Origin: JALZAA01 sp046727755
GTDB taxonomy: Bacteria > Actinomycetota > Acidimicrobiia > IMCC26256 > JACDBD01
NCBI GenBank assembly: GCA_046727755.1
Contig: JBKPDG010000178.1
Span: 1-26,314, forward strand
Reading direction: 5' to 3'
Length of the DNA: 26,314 nt
Position numbers and translations under genes: made by a program. Positions 7,334 through 15,687 of the stretch are shown here, one piece after another. Every line of letters begins with the position of its first letter. Position 1 is the first letter of the stretch. Below the pieces are notes generated by a model. That model was not told the origin of the DNA. It saw nothing but the letters and a program-made list of their open reading frames with translations, and did no database searches.

Positions 7334-8383
7334 ATGCCCGCCCCCCGCAGGCTCGCCCGACTGACGACCCTCGCCGTGGCCGCCTTCGTCGCCGTCGGGT
7401 TCCTCGCGCCGGCCACAACGGGCGCGGCGCCCACCCAAGGCAACATCACCCTGCGGCTGGGCTACTTCCCCAATGTCACGCACGCCACCGCGCTCGTCGG
7501 CATCGAGGGCGGCCTCTTCCGGGAGAAGCTCGGCAACAACGTCGCGCTCGACACGTCGGCGTTCAACGCCGGGCCCCAGGTCGTCGAGGCGGTCCTCTCG
7601 GGGGCGATCGACGCGAGCTACATCGGGCCGAACCCGGCGATCAATGCCTTCGCCCAGTCCGACGGCGAGGCGATCCGGATCGTCTCGGGCGCCACGTCGG
7701 GCGGCGCCTTTCTCGTCGTGAAGCCCGACATCAAGAACGCCAAGGACCTCGAGGACAAGAAGATCGCGTCACCCCAGCTCGGCAACACCCAGGACGTCGC
7801 CCTGCGCACGTGGCTGAAGAAGAAGGGGTTGAAGACCGACACCGCCGGCGGCGGTGATGTGTCGGTCGTGCCCCAGGAGAACGCGCAGACCCTGGACCTG
7901 TTCCGGCAGGGCGAGATCGACGGCGCCTGGGTGCCGGAGCCGTGGGCCACGCGCTTGAAGGACGAGGGTGGCGGCAAGGTTCTCGTGGACGAGCGGACGC
8001 TGTGGCCGAATGGTCGGTACGTCACCACGCACGTGATCGTGCGCAAGGAGTTCCTCGACGACAACCCCGACGTCGTGAAGCGGCTCCTCGAGGGGCACGT
8101 CGCGGCCAACGCGCTCATCCGCGACGACACGCCGCGCGCCGAGCAGCTCGTCGCCCAGGGCATCGACAAGGCCACCGGCAAGCCGATCCCGCCCGAGCTC
8201 GTCACGGCCTCGTTCAAGAATCTCGTGTTCACGAACGACCCGATCGCATCGTCGTTGCGGAAGTCGGCCAAGGACGCTGAAGCCGTTGGGTTGCTCAAGC
8301 CGGTCGACTTGAAGGACATCTACAACCTGAAGCTCCTGAATCAGGTGCTCAAGCAACAGAGAGAGCAGACGGTCAAGGCATGA
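7334..8383 (+). CDS. ABC transporter substrate-binding protein, SsuA/NrtA/TauA class
   Basis: A 349-aa exported binding protein. A basic start (MPAPRRLARL) is followed by a hydrophobic core and a cleavage region around ATTGAAPTQG. The mature part has family landmarks: LRLGYFPNVTHATALVGIEGGLF near its start, NAGPQVVEAVLSGAIDASYIGPNPAI, and DGAWVPEPWATRL. It has no lipobox cysteine, so anchoring by a lipid is not indicated. A strong GGAGGT lies 7 nt before the ATG. The stop overlaps the ATPase start (ATGA). The family takes up aliphatic sulfonates, taurine, nitrate or thiamine precursors; the cysteine-free Rrf2 regulator and rhodanese next door make an organosulfur substrate most likely, but this is inference. 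Confidence 0.92.
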   Translation: MPAPRRLARLTTLAVAAFVAVGFLAPATTGAAPTQGNITLRLGYFPNVTHATALVGIEGGLFREKLGNNVALDTSAFNAGPQVVEAVLSGAIDASYIGPNPAINAFAQSDGEAIRIVSGATSGGAFLVVKPDIKNAKDLEDKKIASPQLGNTQDVALRTWLKKKGLKTDTAGGGDVSVVPQENAQTLDLFRQGEIDGAWVPEPWATRLKDEGGGKVLVDERTLWPNGRYVTTHVIVRKEFLDDNPDVVKRLLEGHVAANALIRDDTPRAEQLVAQGIDKATGKPIPPELVTASFKNLVFTNDPIASSLRKSAKDAEAVGLLKPVDLKDIYNLKLLNQVLKQQREQTVKA

Positions 8384-9204
8384 CCCGCCCCGACGCAGCC
8401 GAGATTCCTCGCGTCGACGAGCCGGCTCTGGATGTCCCCCCGTCCGGAGCCGGCTCCGGCGCGCCGATCAGGCTGCGCGCCGCCAGCAAGGTCTACGGCC
8501 ACGCCGGCGACGCAGTGCCCGCGCTCGACGCGGTCTCGCTCGACGTGCAAAGAGGTGAGTTCGTGTGCCTGCTCGGCGCATCCGGCTGCGGCAAGAGCAC
8601 GCTGCTGAACCTCGTCGCCGGGCTCGACGCCGCCACCGCCGGCGCGGTCGAGGTCGACGGGCGGGCGACGCTGATGTTCCAGGAGGCGGCGTTGTTCCCG
8701 TGGCTGACCGCGCAAGGCAACGTCGAGCTCGCGCTCAAGCTCCAGCGCGTGCCGAAGGCGAAGCGGCGGGCCCGGGTCCGCGAGCTGTTGCGGGTCGTGC
8801 ACCTCGAAGGCTTCGAGCGCAAGCTCCCGCACGAGCTCTCGGGCGGCATGCGCCAGCGGGTGCAACTGGCCCGCGCGCTCGCCCAGGGCGCCGACATCCT
8901 CCTGATGGACGAGCCGTTCGGCGCGCTCGACGCGATGACACGCGACCTGCTGCACGACGAGATCGAGCGGCTGTGGCGCGAGCAGGGCCTCACGATTCTG
9001 TTCGTCACCCACAACGTCCGCGAGGCGGTCCGCTTGGGTGACCGGGTGGTGCTGCTGTCGAGCCGCCCCGGCAAGGTGGTGGCGGAGTTCCCCGTCGACA
9101 TCCCCCGCCCCCGACGGATCGAATCCCACCCGGTCGCCGACCTCGCGGCGACGATCACAGAGGAGCTGCGCAAGGAGGTGCGCCGTCATGGCGACGACGC
9201 CTGA
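8380..9204 (+). CDS. ABC transporter ATPase, SsuB/TauB class
   Basis: A 274-aa cytoplasmic ATPase. Walker A GASGCGKST is at residues 66-74, a Q-loop at MFQEAALFPWLT, the signature LSGGMRQ at 153-159, Walker B ILLMDEP ending at E178, and the switch histidine at H211 (FVTHN). The QEAALFPWL stretch is typical of nitrate/sulfonate/taurine importers. There is an N-terminal extension of about 30 residues rich in Pro, Ala and Gly before the domain begins at IRLRAASKVYG, which is unusual but could reflect an over-called start. Its start overlaps the binding-protein stop by 4 nt, and its own 3' end overlaps the permease start by 17 nt. Confidence 0.95.
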   Translation: MTRPDAAEIPRVDEPALDVPPSGAGSGAPIRLRAASKVYGHAGDAVPALDAVSLDVQRGEFVCLLGASGCGKSTLLNLVAGLDAATAGAVEVDGRATLMFQEAALFPWLTAQGNVELALKLQRVPKAKRRARVRELLRVVHLEGFERKLPHELSGGMRQRVQLARALAQGADILLMDEPFGALDAMTRDLLHDEIERLWREQGLTILFVTHNVREAVRLGDRVVLLSSRPGKVVAEFPVDIPRPRRIESHPVADLAATITEELRKEVRRHGDDA

Positions 9205-10078
9205 GAACGGAAGCGCCACCACGGCCGATCGGCTCGACCGCGAGCTGTCGGGGCTCGATCACCTCGAGACGGCGCTGCCGACGGGCCCGAGCCGCGCGGC
9301 CCGATTCTGGGCGGCGGCATGGCCCAAGCTGCTGGCGATCGCGCTCGTGCTCGTCGTCTGGCAGCTGATCGTGTGGAGCGGTTGGAAGCCCGAGTACGTG
9401 CTCCCCGGCCCCCGCACGGTGTTCGACTCGTTCCGGGAGAACTTCGGGACCAACATGGAGGCGGCAGGCACAACGCTGCGGCGCGGGTTCCAGGGCTTCG
9501 CGTTCGCGCTCGTGATCGGGACGATCGTCGGCGCGCTCGTCGCCCGCAACCGCGTCCTCCGGTCCGCGATCGGCTCGCTGATCACCGGACTCCAGACGAT
9601 GCCGTCCGTGGCGTGGTTCCCTCTGGCGATCCTGCTCTTCCAGCTGGGCGAGGGCGCGATCTTCTTCGTCGTCGTGCTCGGCGCCGCGCCGTCGATCGCC
9701 AACGGCCTCATCAGCGGGATCGATCACATCCAGCCGATCCTGTTACGCGCGGGGCGCGTCCTCGGCGCGAAGCGCTGGAGCGCGTTTCGCTATGTGGTGC
9801 TGCCGGCGGCCCTCCCCTCGTTCGTCGCCGGTCTCAAGCAGGGGTGGGCGTTCGCATGGCGCAGCCTGCTCGCCGGCGAGCTGATCGTGCTGATCCCCGG
9901 GCAGTTCTCGCTCGGGCAGCAGCTCGATGCCAACCGTCAGCTCGGTGACTCCGCCGGCGTGATCGCGGTGATGATCGTGATCCTCGTCATCGGGATCCTC
10001 GTCGACGCCTTGCTCTTCGGGACGGCCGAGCGCAAGATCCGCCGCCGCTATGGCCTCGTCGACGCCGCCGCGGCCTGA
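9188..10078 (+). CDS. ABC transporter permease, SsuC/TauC class
   Basis: A 296-aa inner-membrane permease with about six hydrophobic helices after a soluble N-terminus of ~40 residues. The coupling loop RAGRVLGAKRWSAFRYVVLP carries the EAA-like motif that touches the ATPase, and LQTMPSVAWFPLAILLF is characteristic of the sulfonate/nitrate/taurine group. I place the start at ATG 9188 because GGAGGT (9174-9179) lies 8 nt upstream, inside the end of the ATPase gene; an in-frame extension further upstream is not credible. It is the last gene of the importer operon, followed 6 nt later by a long palindrome. Confidence 0.95.
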   Translation: MATTPENGSATTADRLDRELSGLDHLETALPTGPSRAARFWAAAWPKLLAIALVLVVWQLIVWSGWKPEYVLPGPRTVFDSFRENFGTNMEAAGTTLRRGFQGFAFALVIGTIVGALVARNRVLRSAIGSLITGLQTMPSVAWFPLAILLFQLGEGAIFFVVVLGAAPSIANGLISGIDHIQPILLRAGRVLGAKRWSAFRYVVLPAALPSFVAGLKQGWAFAWRSLLAGELIVLIPGQFSLGQQLDANRQLGDSAGVIAVMIVILVIGILVDALLFGTAERKIRRRYGLVDAAAA

Positions 10079-10084
10079 GCCACC

Positions 10085-10127
10085 GATGCGTATTTCAACG
10101 ACGCCTGGCGTCGCTCAGATACGCATC
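10085..10127. terminator. 43-bp near-perfect palindrome between convergent genes (probable bidirectional terminator)
   Basis: Left arm 10085-10105 and right arm 10107-10127 are 21 nt each and pair over their length except for two mismatches and one G-T pair. The outer ends are GATGCGTAT and ATACGCATC; the inner part is CGACGCC t GGCGTCG. It lies right after the importer operon (stop 10078) and covers the last bases of the oxygenase stop codon on the other strand, the place for a two-way terminator. There is no T tract, so factor-independent termination is not certain. Its inner core GGCGTCGCT also occurs in a palindrome in ccmA, so a repeat element is an alternative. Confidence 0.7.
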
Positions 10128-10911
10128 ACGCGGCGGCCGCGAGCCGGTTCTTGGCGGCGCGGATCTCGGGGGCTTCGATCGGGAGGACGTTGAGGAACCG
10201 GGTCAGCCCGAAGACGGCGGCGCGAACCGACGGCGTGGCCGGCTCGAACCACGGCAAGCCGTACATCCGGCGCGCGAAGCGCGGCAGCGACGCGACCGCC
10301 GCGCTCGCCGGTAGCACCCAGAGCGGGCGCAGCGGCAACGGCATCGGCGGGTACATGATCATCCGCAGGCTCTCCCGGGCGCCCGGCGTCAGCTGGAGCC
10401 CCTCGACGCCGCGGAGGTACTCGCGCAGCTCGCCCAGCGTGCGCGGCGCCATCGCCGGCGGCAGCCCGAGGAGCTCGGCGACGCGCACCATCTCGTCGAC
10501 GTACCGGTCGGCGTCGGCGTCGGGCAACCTGCCGGCGTAGTTGCGGTACGCGTGCACGGAGGAGTGCACCTCGACGGCGTGTATCCACAGCAAGAGGTCG
10601 GGATCGTGGGCCGAGTAGGCGCGGCCCGAGACGGGGTCGACGCCGTGCACGCGGTCGTGGATCCGGTGCACCGCGGCGCAAGCCGCCTCGGCCGTCGCGG
10701 TGTCGCCGTAGGTGGTGTCGAGCACGAAGCGGACCGTGCGGTTCAGCCGGCCCCACGGGTCGGCCTTGTAGTCGCTGTGCTGCACGACGCCGGCCATCGC
10801 CCGCGGCTCGAGCGCCTGGACGAGCAGGGCGCGCATCGCGCTCACGAGCATCGACGGGTCGGCGTGAAGCCGCCACGCCACGCTGTCGGGACCGAAGAGC
10901 CCGGCGTCCAT
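10126..10911 (-). CDS. MpaB/rubber-oxygenase-like protein (DUF2236)
   Basis: A 261-aa protein resembling the oxygenase MpaB / latex-clearing protein catalytic domain family. The start MDAGLFGPDSVAWRLHADPSML and the central AHDPDLLLWIHAVEVHSSVHAYRNY match the family pattern, in which histidines of this central segment are associated with a b-type haem in characterised members. The substrate is unknown; most bacterial members are uncharacterised. The protein looks soluble, with a few amphipathic hydrophobic helices and no signal peptide. It starts 8 nt after the cyclophilin stop and is the last gene of the cytochrome c maturation operon, ending in the palindrome terminator. A haem protein in a haem-handling operon is suggestive, but co-transcription could be incidental. 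Confidence 0.82.
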   Translation of the reverse strand: MDAGLFGPDSVAWRLHADPSMLVSAMRALLVQALEPRAMAGVVQHSDYKADPWGRLNRTVRFVLDTTYGDTATAEAACAAVHRIHDRVHGVDPVSGRAYSAHDPDLLLWIHAVEVHSSVHAYRNYAGRLPDADADRYVDEMVRVAELLGLPPAMAPRTLGELREYLRGVEGLQLTPGARESLRMIMYPPMPLPLRPLWVLPASAAVASLPRFARRMYGLPWFEPATPSVRAAVFGLTRFLNVLPIEAPEIRAAKNRLAAAA

Positions 10912-10919
10912 CCGTCGGC

Positions 10920-11396
10920 TCAGTCGCGGGCCGCCTCTTCGATCGTGACCGACTGCATCGTGTCGCCAACCTGCGTCTGCTGGGCGACATCGATGCCGTC
11001 GACCACGTAGCCGAAGAGGTTGTAGTTCTTCTGGAGCTTCTTCGTGCAGTCGTCGATGCAGACGAAGAACTGGGAGCCGTTCGTGTCGGGTCCCGCGTTC
11101 GCCATGGCCACCGCGCCAACCGTGTACTCACCGCGCACGGGCTCGTCCTCGAACCGGTACCCGGGGCCGCCACGACCCGTCCCATCCGGGTCGCCGCCCT
11201 GGATCACGAACTCGGGCACGACGCGGTGGAACGTGAGGCCGTCGTAGTAGCCCTGGCGGGCGAGCGCCACGAAGTTGTTGACGCTCTTGGGCGCCAGCTG
11301 GGGGTCGAGCTCCATCACGATCGCGCCCCGATCGGTGTGGATCGTCACCCGGTAGATGGCGTCGTCGTTGATCTCGTGCGCGGGAGGATCGGCCAT
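10920..11396 (-). CDS. Cyclophilin-type peptidyl-prolyl cis-trans isomerase
   Basis: A 158-aa cyclophilin, catalysing proline isomerisation in protein folding. The active-site block FHRVVPEFVIQGGDPDGTG contains the catalytic Arg, and AMANAGPDTNGSQFFV is the second conserved block. There is no signal peptide, so the protein appears cytoplasmic. Its ATG overlaps the stop of the upstream TPR gene as TAATG, so translation is probably coupled. Cyclophilins are not standard members of ccm operons; this one may help fold a product of the operon, or simply share the transcript. Confidence 0.96.
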   Translation of the reverse strand: MADPPAHEINDDAIYRVTIHTDRGAIVMELDPQLAPKSVNNFVALARQGYYDGLTFHRVVPEFVIQGGDPDGTGRGGPGYRFEDEPVRGEYTVGAVAMANAGPDTNGSQFFVCIDDCTKKLQKNYNLFGYVVDGIDVAQQTQVGDTMQSVTIEEAARD

Positions 11397-12223
11397 TACG
11401 GAGGCACGCTACCCGAGCCCGGGGGCGGCTCGAGTGTCATGGCGAGGGCGTTGCGGGCCTGCGTCGCGAACCGCCCGTCGGGCGCGAGCACCAGGTAGCG
11501 CTGGAACTCGCTGATCGCGCCGTCCACTTCGCCGAAGCCGTCGAGCAGCAGCACTGCGCGGTAGAAGTGCGCGTCGGCGTTGTCGGGATCGGCTTGCACC
11601 GCGCGGTCGAGGAGCGTCCGGGCGCCGGTGACGAGCTGCTGCTGCGCTTCGGGGCTCGGTACCTGTCCGGCGACGATGAAGCGCAGCCGGCCCGCGTTGG
11701 CCAGCGCCTCCACGTTGTCGGGCTCGATCTCGACGGCGCGGTCGTACTGCTTGAGCGACTCCACCGTGTCACCCGACTCCTCGAGATACCGGGCCAGCGC
11801 GAGTCGTGGCTGCGCGTCGTCGGGTCGATCCTCCACCGCTTCTTGCAGGCGCGCCCGCCGTTCGTCGCCGCTCGTTGCGGCTTCGGGCGCGTTGCCCGAC
11901 GACGTCTGGCCGGGGAGGCGGGCCCCGAGTGCCGCAGCCAGCGTGACGGCTGCCAACGCCGCGAAGGCGACGATCCCTGCGATCACGGGGCCCCGGCGCC
12001 GCCACGGCACCGCCGGCGCGGCGGGCCGGGCATCGACGCCGTCTCGGAGAGCCCTGATGGTCGCGGCGGCACGGGCGGTGTAGTCGTCGTGCAGCTCGGT
12101 GTACGACGCGTCGTCGATGTTGCCGGCGGCGCGTTCGGTCTCGAGGTCGTCGAGCGACTTCAGCAGGAAATCGCGCTCGCGTTCGAGCTCACTCGTCTCC
12201 TCGGGATCGAGGCGCGTGCTCAT
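11396..12223 (-). CDS. ccmI: CcmI-like TPR protein of cytochrome c maturation
   Basis: A 275-aa membrane protein. An N-terminal helical stretch with the CcmI-like pattern (FLLKSLDDLETERAAGNIDDASY) precedes one transmembrane helix at about residues 79-100. TPR repeats follow (AQPRLALARYLEESGDTVESLKQYDRAVEIEP and ADAHFYRAVLLLDGFGEVDGAISEFQRYL). In System I, CcmI binds apocytochrome c and delivers it to the haem ligation complex. The arrangement with one predicted helix before the TPR part differs from the two-helix Proteobacterial CcmI. ATG at 12223 overlaps the ccmH stop by 4 nt (ATGA). The role is inferred from position plus the N-terminal pattern; TPR domains alone would not prove it. Confidence 0.8.
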   Translation of the reverse strand: MSTRLDPEETSELERERDFLLKSLDDLETERAAGNIDDASYTELHDDYTARAAATIRALRDGVDARPAAPAVPWRRRGPVIAGIVAFAALAAVTLAAALGARLPGQTSSGNAPEAATSGDERRARLQEAVEDRPDDAQPRLALARYLEESGDTVESLKQYDRAVEIEPDNVEALANAGRLRFIVAGQVPSPEAQQQLVTGARTLLDRAVQADPDNADAHFYRAVLLLDGFGEVDGAISEFQRYLVLAPDGRFATQARNALAMTLEPPPGSGSVPP

Positions 12224-12669
12224 GGTCGGGCCCGCTCCACCAGTTCGCGGTCGGCGTCGGTCGGGTGCAGATGCGGCTCCCGGCGCCAGCGCCGCAACGC
12301 GAGCACGAGGCCGCCGGCGCCGAGCACGAGCGCGGCGGCCGGGAGCCCCCAGACGAGGATCCCGAGCCCGCCGCTCTCCGGCTTGAGCAGGATCGAGGGC
12401 CCGAACTTGTCGATGTACGCCTGGCGGATCTCGGCGTCGCTCTCGCCCGCCGCGACGCGCCGGCGGATGTCGGCGCGAGCGGCGCGGGCGGTCTCGGTCG
12501 AGCTCTGCGCGATCGACTGGCTCTCGCAGTCGGGGCAGCGGAGCTCGGCGCTGACAGAGCGCACGCGTTCTGCATCGGACGGCGCGCCGCCGCGGGGCCA
12601 GACCACGATCGCCAGCGTCACGATCACGACCGCCGCCAACGCGACCCACGGCAGGGCACGCCGGCTCAT
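12220..12669 (-). CDS. ccmH: CcmH thiol-oxidoreductase of cytochrome c maturation
   Basis: A 149-aa protein with an N-terminal membrane helix (residues about 6-24), then the CcmH signature LRCPDCESQSI with the redox cysteines C45 and C48. The helical segment DIRRRVAAGESDAEIRQAYIDKFG and a C-terminal membrane helix (about 103-126) follow. CcmH reduces the disulfide in the CxxCH motif of apocytochrome c before haem attachment. The size matches the short CcmH/CycL type without a fused TPR part, consistent with a separate ccmI downstream. The ATG at 12669 overlaps the preceding ccmG stop as ATGA. Confidence 0.94.
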   Translation of the reverse strand: MSRRALPWVALAAVVIVTLAIVVWPRGGAPSDAERVRSVSAELRCPDCESQSIAQSSTETARAARADIRRRVAAGESDAEIRQAYIDKFGPSILLKPESGGLGILVWGLPAAALVLGAGGLVLALRRWRREPHLHPTDADRELVERARP

Positions 12670-13208
12670 GCCTGCCCCCGGGCGGCGGTGAACATCCCCT
12701 CGAGCTCGGCCACGCTCGAGGGGCCCCACTTCGAGCCCGCGATCACTCCGTCAGGCGTGATCGCATACGTCTCCGGCTGACCCCGGGTGCCGAAGTCGAG
12801 TGCGGCTCGTCCGCCAGGGTCCAGGGCAACCGTGTACGGGACGGCTTCCTGGTCGACGTAGCGACGGATCGCAGACTCGGTGTCGTCGCGGACGACACCG
12901 ATCATCACGAAGCCCGGATCGTCGGCGTGGCGGCGGTGGAAGTCGACCAGCGCCGGGTACTCCTGCAGGCACGGCTGGCACCACGAGTTCCAGAAGTTGA
13001 CGACCACGACCTTGCCCGCGAGCTCGGTCGATCGGATCCGATTGCCGTCAAGCGTCGGAAGGTCGTAGCTCGGGGCGTCCTTGCCGACGAGCTGGCTCCT
13101 CGTAGTGTCGGCCCGGGGGTCGGTCCCGACCTGGCTCGCCATCACGACCGCGAGCGCGGCGACGCCGACGCCCACTGCCAGCGCGATCCACCGGGCCCGG
13201 TGCCTCAT
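12666..13208 (-). CDS. ccmG: CcmG/TlpA-type thioredoxin-like protein
   Basis: A 180-aa membrane-anchored thioredoxin-like protein. The N-terminal signal anchor is at residues 7-25, and the redox motif WCQPC (C77, C80) sits in VVVNFWNSWCQPCLQEYPAL. The cis-proline region RGQPETYAITPDG follows. It would act outside the membrane, passing electrons to CcmH or apocytochrome c. The start MRHRARW at 13208 is chosen because it begins at an ATGA overlap with the ccmF stop; the upstream extension in this frame has no protein character. Confidence 0.94.
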   Translation of the reverse strand: MRHRARWIALAVGVGVAALAVVMASQVGTDPRADTTRSQLVGKDAPSYDLPTLDGNRIRSTELAGKVVVVNFWNSWCQPCLQEYPALVDFHRRHADDPGFVMIGVVRDDTESAIRRYVDQEAVPYTVALDPGGRAALDFGTRGQPETYAITPDGVIAGSKWGPSSVAELEGMFTAARGQA

Positions 13209-15223
13209 ACCGGGACCTTCTCCGGCTCGGGCGCCGGCGGCGCGATCGGCGCCGGCTGCTCCACCCGCTTCGTTCGGCGCCGCAACGACGGCGACAGCGC
13301 GACGACGGTGCCGAGCGCCATGACGCCGCCGCCGACCCAGAGCCACAGCACCATCGGGTTCACGGCCACGCCGATCGTCACCCGGCCCTGCTCGTTCGGC
13401 GACGACACGAGCGTGAGGTAGACGTCCTCGCGAAAGCCGGTCCGGACCGACGGCGTCCCGATGCCCTGCGACGCGTTCGGGAACGTCGAGATCGCCGGGG
13501 CGTACGTGCCGAGGTCGTCACCGCCGCGGCGGACGCGCACGTCCGCCGCCACGGTGTTCTTCTGGCCGCTGCGCTCCGAGCGTGCGCCGACGTACGTCAG
13601 CGTGTACCCGCGCACTGTCGCCGACTGGCCTTCGGTGAGCCGGACCTCGCGCTTGGTCGAGTAGGCCGACGACGCCGCGATCGCCACCGCCGCGATTACC
13701 ACGCCGACGTGGACGACGAGACCGCCGTACAGGCGCGGGTTCCCTCGCACCATGCGCCCGATCGCAACCGGCCACGCCTCCTCCGTCGCCCGGCGGCGAC
13801 CACGGGCGCCGACGACGTACTGGCGCACGATCCCGGCCACCGCGAACGCGCCGAGCCCGAACGCCAACACCTGTGCGAGCTCCCGCGCCCCGAGCGCCAC
13901 CGCGACCACCATCGTGAGCGCGCCCGCCCACGCGGGCACGAGCAGGCGGTCGCGCACCACATCGCCGCTCGTCGTCCGCCACGGCAGTGCCGGCGCCGCC
14001 GCCATCAGGAACAGCAACGCGATGCCGAGTGGCGCCGTCATCCGGTCGAAGTACGGCTCGCCCACCGAGAGCTGCTTGTCCTGGAGCGCCTCGGCGATGA
14101 GCGGGTACACCGTGCCGAGGAGGACGACGAACGCGAGCGCGGCAAAGAGAAGATTGTTGGCGAGGAACGCGGATTCGCGCGACACGGACGAGTCGATGCG
14201 GCCGGGGGCGCGCAACTGGTCGCCGCGCCAGGCGATGAGGCCGATGCCGGTGGCGGCGACGATCCCGAGGAAGACGAGCAGGGTCGGGCCGATCGCCGAC
14301 TGCGTGAACGAGTGGACCGAGTTGAGGATCCCGGACCGCGTGAGGAACGTCCCGAGGATGGTGAGGCAGAACGTCGCGATCACGAGCGAGAGGTTCCAGA
14401 CCCGCAGCATGCCGCGGCGTTCCTGCACGATCACGGAATGGATGAACGCCGTCGCGGTGAGCCACGGCAGCAGCGACGCGTTCTCGACCGGGTCCCACGC
14501 CCAGTAGCCGCCCCACCCGAGCACCTCGTAGCTCCACCACGCGCCGAGCACGATGCCGACGGTGAGGAAGCCCCAGGCGACGAGGGTCGCCCGGCGGGTC
14601 TCGGCGAGCCAGCCCTCGCCGAAGCGACCGGTGACGAGCGACGCGATCGCGAACGCGAACGGCACGGTGAACCCGACGTAGCCGAGGTAGAGCATCGGCG
14701 GGTGGAACGCCATCAGCGGGTGGTTCTGGAGGATCGGGTTCGGGCCTTGCCCATCCGAGGGCACGTTCGCCAGCGTCTTGAACGGGTTGGCCGGTCCCAG
14801 CATCAGCCCGAAGAAGAAGAGGGCGACGACGAGCCCGACGAGGAGCGCCCACCCGACCAGCGGGTCACCGGCGCGGGCACGGAACTTGTGCGCAACGAAC
14901 GCGAGGTAGCCGCCGAGCACGAGTCCCCACAGCAGGATCGACCCTTCGAGCGCCGCCCACAGGCCGGTGATCGTGTACAGCAGCGGCGTCGCCCGGGCGT
15001 TGTTGTCGGCGACGTACTCGAGTGAGAAGTCGTGCGTGAGCAACGCCCACTCCATGACGGCCGCCGCGAGCACCGCGGCCGCGAGCACGACGTACACGTA
15101 CCGGCGGCCGACGCGCAGGAGACGGTCATCGTGTCGGGCGAGCCCCACTGCGAGCGTGCCGATGCCCAAGAGCGCGCCGCTGGCGCCGAGCGCGAGCGCC
15201 AGCACCCCGAGCGTCGCTTTCAC
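13205..15223 (-). CDS. ccmF: CcmF, haem lyase subunit of cytochrome c maturation
   Basis: A 672-aa polytopic membrane protein of the expected size. It contains the tryptophan-rich haem-handling motif WGGYWAWDPVEN (residues 237-248, continuing ASLLPWL), and conserved FHPPMLYLGYVGF with H174 and the upstream NHPLM (H168). Many hydrophobic helices follow, then a large C-terminal outside domain and a final helix. CcmF takes haem from CcmE and ligates it to apocytochrome c. The start GTG at 15223 overlaps the ccmE stop (GTGA); the C-terminal tail is proline-rich. Confidence 0.97.
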   Translation of the reverse strand: MKATLGVLALALGASGALLGIGTLAVGLARHDDRLLRVGRRYVYVVLAAAVLAAAVMEWALLTHDFSLEYVADNNARATPLLYTITGLWAALEGSILLWGLVLGGYLAFVAHKFRARAGDPLVGWALLVGLVVALFFFGLMLGPANPFKTLANVPSDGQGPNPILQNHPLMAFHPPMLYLGYVGFTVPFAFAIASLVTGRFGEGWLAETRRATLVAWGFLTVGIVLGAWWSYEVLGWGGYWAWDPVENASLLPWLTATAFIHSVIVQERRGMLRVWNLSLVIATFCLTILGTFLTRSGILNSVHSFTQSAIGPTLLVFLGIVAATGIGLIAWRGDQLRAPGRIDSSVSRESAFLANNLLFAALAFVVLLGTVYPLIAEALQDKQLSVGEPYFDRMTAPLGIALLFLMAAAPALPWRTTSGDVVRDRLLVPAWAGALTMVVAVALGARELAQVLAFGLGAFAVAGIVRQYVVGARGRRRATEEAWPVAIGRMVRGNPRLYGGLVVHVGVVIAAVAIAASSAYSTKREVRLTEGQSATVRGYTLTYVGARSERSGQKNTVAADVRVRRGGDDLGTYAPAISTFPNASQGIGTPSVRTGFREDVYLTLVSSPNEQGRVTIGVAVNPMVLWLWVGGGVMALGTVVALSPSLRRRTKRVEQPAPIAPPAPEPEKVPV

Positions 15224-15687
15224 GATCCGGGCCCGGTCGTCTCGACCTTCGGCGGCTTGTACTCGCTGCCGTGCTTGATGAGGATCCGGTCCGAGTCGAA
15301 CGCCGCGCCGTTGCTCCACCGGCCCTCGCACACGACCGGCGCGCCGTCCTTGAACAAGCCGGGTGCGTCGCCCCGGTGCACGATCGGGATCGTCGCTTTG
15401 CCGTCCGTGATCTCGAAGCGCACGCCCTTCCCGGTCTCGGCGATCGTGCCCGGCACCACGGCGCCGGCCACGCGCAGCCGGTCGTCTTGCTCACTCGATC
15501 GCTTCTCGACCGCCTCCGACACCGTGCGGAAGAAGACGACGTTCTGTGACAGTGCGACCGCGAGGACGACGATGGCGACGATCGCGGCGACGCAGACGCC
15601 GGCGGCGATGATGGCGCGTCGCTTCCGGCGGGAACGCGCCGGCGTCGCGCTCGGCGGAGGCGGTGGCGCGGTGTCGGTGACGCTCAC
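15220..15687 (-). CDS. ccmE: CcmE haem chaperone
   Basis: A 155-aa haem chaperone with an N-terminal membrane anchor (residues about 25-46) followed by a beta-barrel OB-fold region. The haem-binding motif near the end is LIKHGSEYKPPKV, with H139 as the predicted covalent haem ligand and Y143 as the axial tyrosine. Some non-Proteobacterial and archaeal versions have Cys in place of His; this one has the classical HxxxY form. The start GTG at 15687 overlaps the ccmD stop. Its proline-rich N-terminus lies on the cytoplasmic side. Confidence 0.96.
   Translation of the reverse strand: MSVTDTAPPPPPSATPARSRRKRRAIIAAGVCVAAIVAIVVLAVALSQNVVFFRTVSEAVEKRSSEQDDRLRVAGAVVPGTIAETGKGVRFEITDGKATIPIVHRGDAPGLFKDGAPVVCEGRWSNGAAFDSDRILIKHGSEYKPPKVETTGPGS

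Noticed and set aside
13709..15025. Plus-strand ORF of 438 aa opposite ccmF
   Set aside because: Highly charged Arg/Glu-rich shadow of the ccmF gene with no recognisable domain.
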